The position numbers were made by a program, and so were the translations under genes. DNA of 10,226 bases, taken from positions 1 to 10,226 of the forward strand of contig CAJWGH010000018.1 of the NCBI GenBank assembly GCA_913031095.1, given 5' to 3'. This document shows positions 6,559 to 10,226 of this stretch, in pieces. Origin of the DNA: an uncultured Chloroflexota bacterium. GTDB lineage: Bacteria > Chloroflexota > Dehalococcoidia > UBA3495. Numbering within the stretch: position 1 is the first letter of the stretch; each line of letters opens with the position of its first letter. The notes below the pieces were generated by a model. It had not been told where the DNA came from, did no database searches, and saw nothing but the letters and a program-made list of their open reading frames with translations.

Positions 6559-6918
6559 ATGCCTAGACAAGATCCAGGCGAGCCATATTTCCGAGTAGAC
6601 TCCGCAGAGGGCCAAGCGATGCTAGCAGCGGACCCGGATGGAACCGTGGTCATTGACGTCCGCCGCGACGACGAATGGGTCACGGGCCACGTGGCTGGTG
6701 CGATACACATTCCGGTAGACGACCTGACCGACAACATAGATCGGGTTCCCACAGACAAGAAGGTATTCTTCATCTGCGCTGCAGGGGTCAGAAGCGGCCT
6801 TGCCTGCGAGATGGCATCCGCAATGGGATACGAATCAGACAGCCTATACAACATAGAAGACGGCACCCCGGCCTGGATCGCAGGAGGGCACCCAACGTCC
6901 TATGGCAGCGACGCGTAA
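6559..6918 (+). CDS. Single-domain rhodanese-like sulfurtransferase
   Basis: A 119-residue cytosolic protein (121 if read from the ATG at 6553) with one rhodanese fold. Visible are a VVIDVRRDDEWVTGHVAGAIHIP block (about residues 30-52), the active loop CAAGVRS starting at Cys73, and a C-terminal NIEDGTPAWIAGGHP segment. The Cys should carry a persulfide, and the six-residue CxxGxR loop is that of sulfur transferases rather than the longer loop of Cdc25-like phosphatases. It begins 27 nt after mtnP and lies between the methylthioadenosine genes and ahcY, so it is probably co-transcribed under SAM control. Donor and acceptor are unknown; a link to sulfur handling in the methionine cycle is only an inference from position. 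Confidence 0.9.
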   Translation: MPRQDPGEPYFRVDSAEGQAMLAADPDGTVVIDVRRDDEWVTGHVAGAIHIPVDDLTDNIDRVPTDKKVFFICAAGVRSGLACEMASAMGYESDSLYNIEDGTPAWIAGGHPTSYGSDA

Positions 6919-6994
6919 GCACCTGTCCCGGACACGAAGTGATACAAGAGAAATAGTAGTTAATAAATGCGGGTCCGGCAAACATCAATTCTAG

Positions 6995-8290
<1,296 letters not shown>

Positions 8291-8312
8291 CCAAGGTTAA
8301 ATTAGGAAACGA

Positions 8313-8329
8313 GCCTGAAAGACTCAGGC
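8313..8329 (+). other. Small hairpin just before the metK ribosome site
   Basis: GCCTGA (8313-8318) and TCAGGC (8324-8329) form six perfect pairs over a five-base loop, six bases before the AGGAG of metK. There is no T-run, so it is not a terminator. It might be an RNA-processing or translation-tuning element in the 58-nt ahcY-metK gap, or have no role. Confidence 0.3.
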
Positions 8330-8348
8330 CGAGATAGGAGAAACCAGT

Positions 8349-9557
8349 ATGCCAATGCTATTCCACGACTCACCAAAATACCTGCTGACCTCCGAGTCAG
8401 TGACCGAAGGGCATCCTGACAAACTCTGCGACCAGATTTCAGACGGAGTCCTGGACGCCGTGTTGAAAGACGACCCTATGGGCCGCGTCGCTTGTGAGAC
8501 CGCCGTCACTAACGGCTTGGTTGTCGTCATGGGCGAGATCACCACAACTTCCTACGTTGATGTGCCCAAGATCGTCCGCGAAACCCTCACTAAAGCCGGT
8601 TACACCAACGCTGACTACGGCATCGACGCCACCAGCTGTGGTGTGATTGTCTCCATCCAAGAGCAATCTCCGGACATCAGCGCCGGTGTCACCACCGCCT
8701 TGGAACAGCGTGGGTCTGCTGCTGAAGAAGCCATGCTCGCCACCGGCGCCGGTGACCAAGGCATGATGGTCGGGTTTGCCTGCAACGAGACTCCAGAACT
8801 TATGCCTTTGACCGTTAGCCTGTCACAGAAATTGGTAGAACAGCTCGCCCTGGTTCGGAAAGAAGGAACCATCCCTTACCTCCGCCCCGACGGCAAGTCC
8901 CAGGTGACCGTTGAGTACCGACACGGCGTCGCCGCCCGAGTCGATACTGTTGTCATAAGCACTCAGCACGACCCTGATGCCAGCAACGAACAAATCGAGA
9001 AAGACATCACTGAGCACGTGATCAGAGAGATAGTGCCCGCGGATCTACTTGATGCAGACACCAAGATATACGTAAACCCCAGTGGACGGTTCGTGACCGG
9101 CGGTCCTGCCGGCGACAGCGGCCTTACTGGCCGGAAGATTCTCGTCGACACCTACGGCGGCATCGCCCGCCACGGCGGCGGTGCCTTCTCCGGTAAGGAC
9201 CCGACCAAGGTTGACCGATCCGCAGCCTACGCTGCCCGATATGTTGCCAAAAATATCGTGGCATCTGGTCTGGCCGAACGCTGTGAGATCCTGGTTTCCT
9301 ACGCCATCGGCGTGGCGACCCCCATATCTGTGGCGGTCGAAACCTTTGACACCAACAAAGTCGATAGCGAGACCATCCACGCACTGGTTGCCAAGCACTT
9401 CGACCTGCGCCCCGCCGCAATCATCCGAGACCTGAACCTTCGGCGACCCATCTACCAGCCCACCGCTGCCTACGGACACTTCGGACGCGAGGGCCTTGGG
9501 CTGTCCTGGGAACAAACCGACAAGGCGGATGCCCTCCGCAAAGACGCCGGTATTTAA
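8349..9557 (+). CDS. metK: S-adenosylmethionine synthetase (methionine adenosyltransferase)
   Basis: Makes S-adenosylmethionine from methionine and ATP, releasing phosphate and pyrophosphate. The 402-residue length is normal for the bacterial family. Signatures: [19 protein letters not shown] (14-32) with the ATP-binding GHPDK, GAGDQG (133-138), [18 protein letters not shown] (267-284) holding the phosphate-binding loop, and [15 protein letters not shown] (284-298). AGGAG (8336-8340) lies eight bases before the ATG; a second ATG two codons later is less well spaced. Last gene of the operon, followed by a strong terminator. The SAM-I switch upstream would make synthesis self-limiting. Confidence 0.97.
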   Translation: MPMLFHDSPKYLLTSESVTEGHPDKLCDQISDGVLDAVLKDDPMGRVACETAVTNGLVVVMGEITTTSYVDVPKIVRETLTKAGYTNADYGIDATSCGVIVSIQEQSPDISAGVTTALEQRGSAAEEAMLATGAGDQGMMVGFACNETPELMPLTVSLSQKLVEQLALVRKEGTIPYLRPDGKSQVTVEYRHGVAARVDTVVISTQHDPDASNEQIEKDITEHVIREIVPADLLDADTKIYVNPSGRFVTGGPAGDSGLTGRKILVDTYGGIARHGGGAFSGKDPTKVDRSAAYAARYVAKNIVASGLAERCEILVSYAIGVATPISVAVETFDTNKVDSETIHALVAKHFDLRPAAIIRDLNLRRPIYQPTAAYGHFGREGLGLSWEQTDKADALRKDAGI

Positions 9558-9596
9558 CTATTACCTCTCAGGGGAACTATTAAGTTTCAGTGCATT

Positions 9597-9636
9597 AAAA
9601 GGGCCATTGGCACTCGACCATTGGCCCTTTTATTCT
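9597..9636 (+). terminator. Intrinsic terminator after metK
   Basis: AAAAGGGCCATTGG (9597-9610) pairs with CCATTGGCCCTTTT (9618-9631) with one T-T mismatch and a seven-base loop, followed by a T-rich stretch. The A-run on the left and T-run on the right could let it work on both strands. It separates the SAM operon from the sugar-phosphate mutase gene. Confidence 0.85.
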
Positions 9637-9674
9637 TATGCTGTTGACACTTGTAAACCGGAGGGGATGGTCTC

Positions 9675-10226
9675 TTGACGGACATCAGATTTGGAACGGA
9701 CGGCTGGCGCGCACTGATCGCCGAAGATTTCACCTTTGACAACGTTGCCCGTTGCGCTCAGGGATTGTGCGACTACCTGAAAGCAGCCGGTACTTCCGAC
9801 ATGGGCATTGTCGTAGGTTACGACACCCGGTTTCTGTCTCCCGAGTTTGCCGAAACTGTCGCCGCTGTGTGCGCGGGCCGAGGTATCAAGGTTTACCTAT
9901 CAGACAAATCAGCTCCAACCCCCGTCCTCAGCTATAACGTTCTGGACCGCCGCTCCGGAGGCGCCGCGATTATTACGGCCAGCCACAACCCTGGTCAGTG
10001 GAACGGGTTCAAGTTCAAACCCGAATACGCCGGCAGTGCGACCCAAGAGATAACCGACCGTCTGGAAGAGTTCATCGCCAAGATACCAACCCCGGCTACC
10101 CCTAGCGTTGCTGAGGGACGAAATAAAGGACTGATTGTCGATTTAGAGCCCCAGGGGCCGTATTTAAAACGAATTGCTTCTCTTGTGGATCTTGATTCCA
10201 TTAGAGCCTCAGGCCTAAATGTTGTT
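9675..10226 (+). CDS. Phosphoglucomutase/phosphomannomutase family protein, N-terminal 184 residues (cut by window edge)
   Basis: Alpha-D-phosphohexomutases move phosphate between C1 and C6 of a hexose phosphate through an active phosphoserine, feeding cell-wall, glycan or glycogen precursors. The frame is open to the last base. Motifs: IRFGTDGWRALIAEDFTFDN (4-23), GYDTRFLS (48-55), APTPVLS (80-86) and the active-site TASHNP (101-106) with Ser103. Start is TTG at 9675, eight bases after GGAGGGG (9660-9666). The nearer ATG at 9667 is out of frame and stops after three codons. The metal and sugar-specificity loops lie outside the window, so glucose, mannose or glucosamine preference cannot be told, although FGTDGWRA is more like the glucose/mannose group than GlmM. 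Confidence 0.93.
   Translation, partial: MTDIRFGTDGWRALIAEDFTFDNVARCAQGLCDYLKAAGTSDMGIVVGYDTRFLSPEFAETVAAVCAGRGIKVYLSDKSAPTPVLSYNVLDRRSGGAAIITASHNPGQWNGFKFKPEYAGSATQEITDRLEEFIAKIPTPATPSVAEGRNKGLIVDLEPQGPYLKRIASLVDLDSIRASGLNVV

Noticed and set aside
9045..9515. 156-codon open frame on the minus strand opposite metK
   Set aside because: Glycine/valine-rich shadow of metK codons with no domain signature or ribosome site.
9607..9636. TTGGCA-18 bp-TATTCT as a promoter for the hexomutase
   Set aside because: The boxes fall inside the terminator hairpin and its T-run, whose composition alone can explain the match. Not strong enough to list.
9644..9672. TTGACA at 9644-9649 as a promoter for the hexomutase
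   Set aside because: At 17 bp spacing the -10 position reads ATGGTC, and other spacings are no better. The segment also overlaps the ribosome site, so a start there would remove it.

Overview
The window reads as ordinary chromosomal DNA of a free-living bacterium, with dense coding, short gaps and no mobile, phage or CRISPR signal. Base composition is moderately GC-rich by eye. The gene mix (a fused EtfB-EtfA electron carrier beside an acyl-CoA dehydrogenase, a SAM-I riboswitch, an adenosylhomocysteinase of the GYGWCGRG type seen in Thermotoga and archaea, and an MTAP-type phosphorylase) would suit a Chloroflexota lineage such as a marine Dehalococcoidia or SAR202-like organism. That placement is an inference from protein style, not something the sequence proves.

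The left part (1-4244) is a minus-strand cluster transcribed leftward. A near-consensus promoter at 4215-4244 drives nicotinate phosphoribosyltransferase (pncB), then a 617-residue EtfB-EtfA fusion, then an acyl-CoA dehydrogenase that runs off the left edge. A second plausible promoter lies between the ETF and the dehydrogenase. The cluster links NAD salvage to acyl-CoA oxidation and its electron acceptor.

The centre (4245-4609) is a divergent control region. A plus-strand promoter (TTGACA, 17 bp, TAACAT) is followed by a predicted 5'-terminal stem, a complete SAM-I (S-box) riboswitch and an intrinsic terminator. This leader precedes a five-gene operon, mtnA-mtnP-rhodanese-ahcY-metK (4610-9557). 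MetK makes S-adenosylmethionine (SAM). AhcY removes S-adenosylhomocysteine, the by-product of methyl transfer. MtnP and MtnA process methylthioadenosine, the by-product of polyamine-type reactions. One SAM-sensing switch therefore appears to control SAM synthesis and both by-product arms. The small rhodanese in the middle has no obvious assigned role.

The right end holds a strong hairpin terminator (9597-9636) and the N-terminal part of a phosphoglucomutase/phosphomannomutase-family enzyme with a TTG start, cut by the right edge. The two edge genes are open at the window boundary, so only partial products are visible. I found no wholly new system. The points most worth checking are the unusual flavin-site residues of the ETF fusion, the rhodanese in the SAM operon, the truncated methylthioadenosine pathway and the extra 5' stem before the riboswitch.
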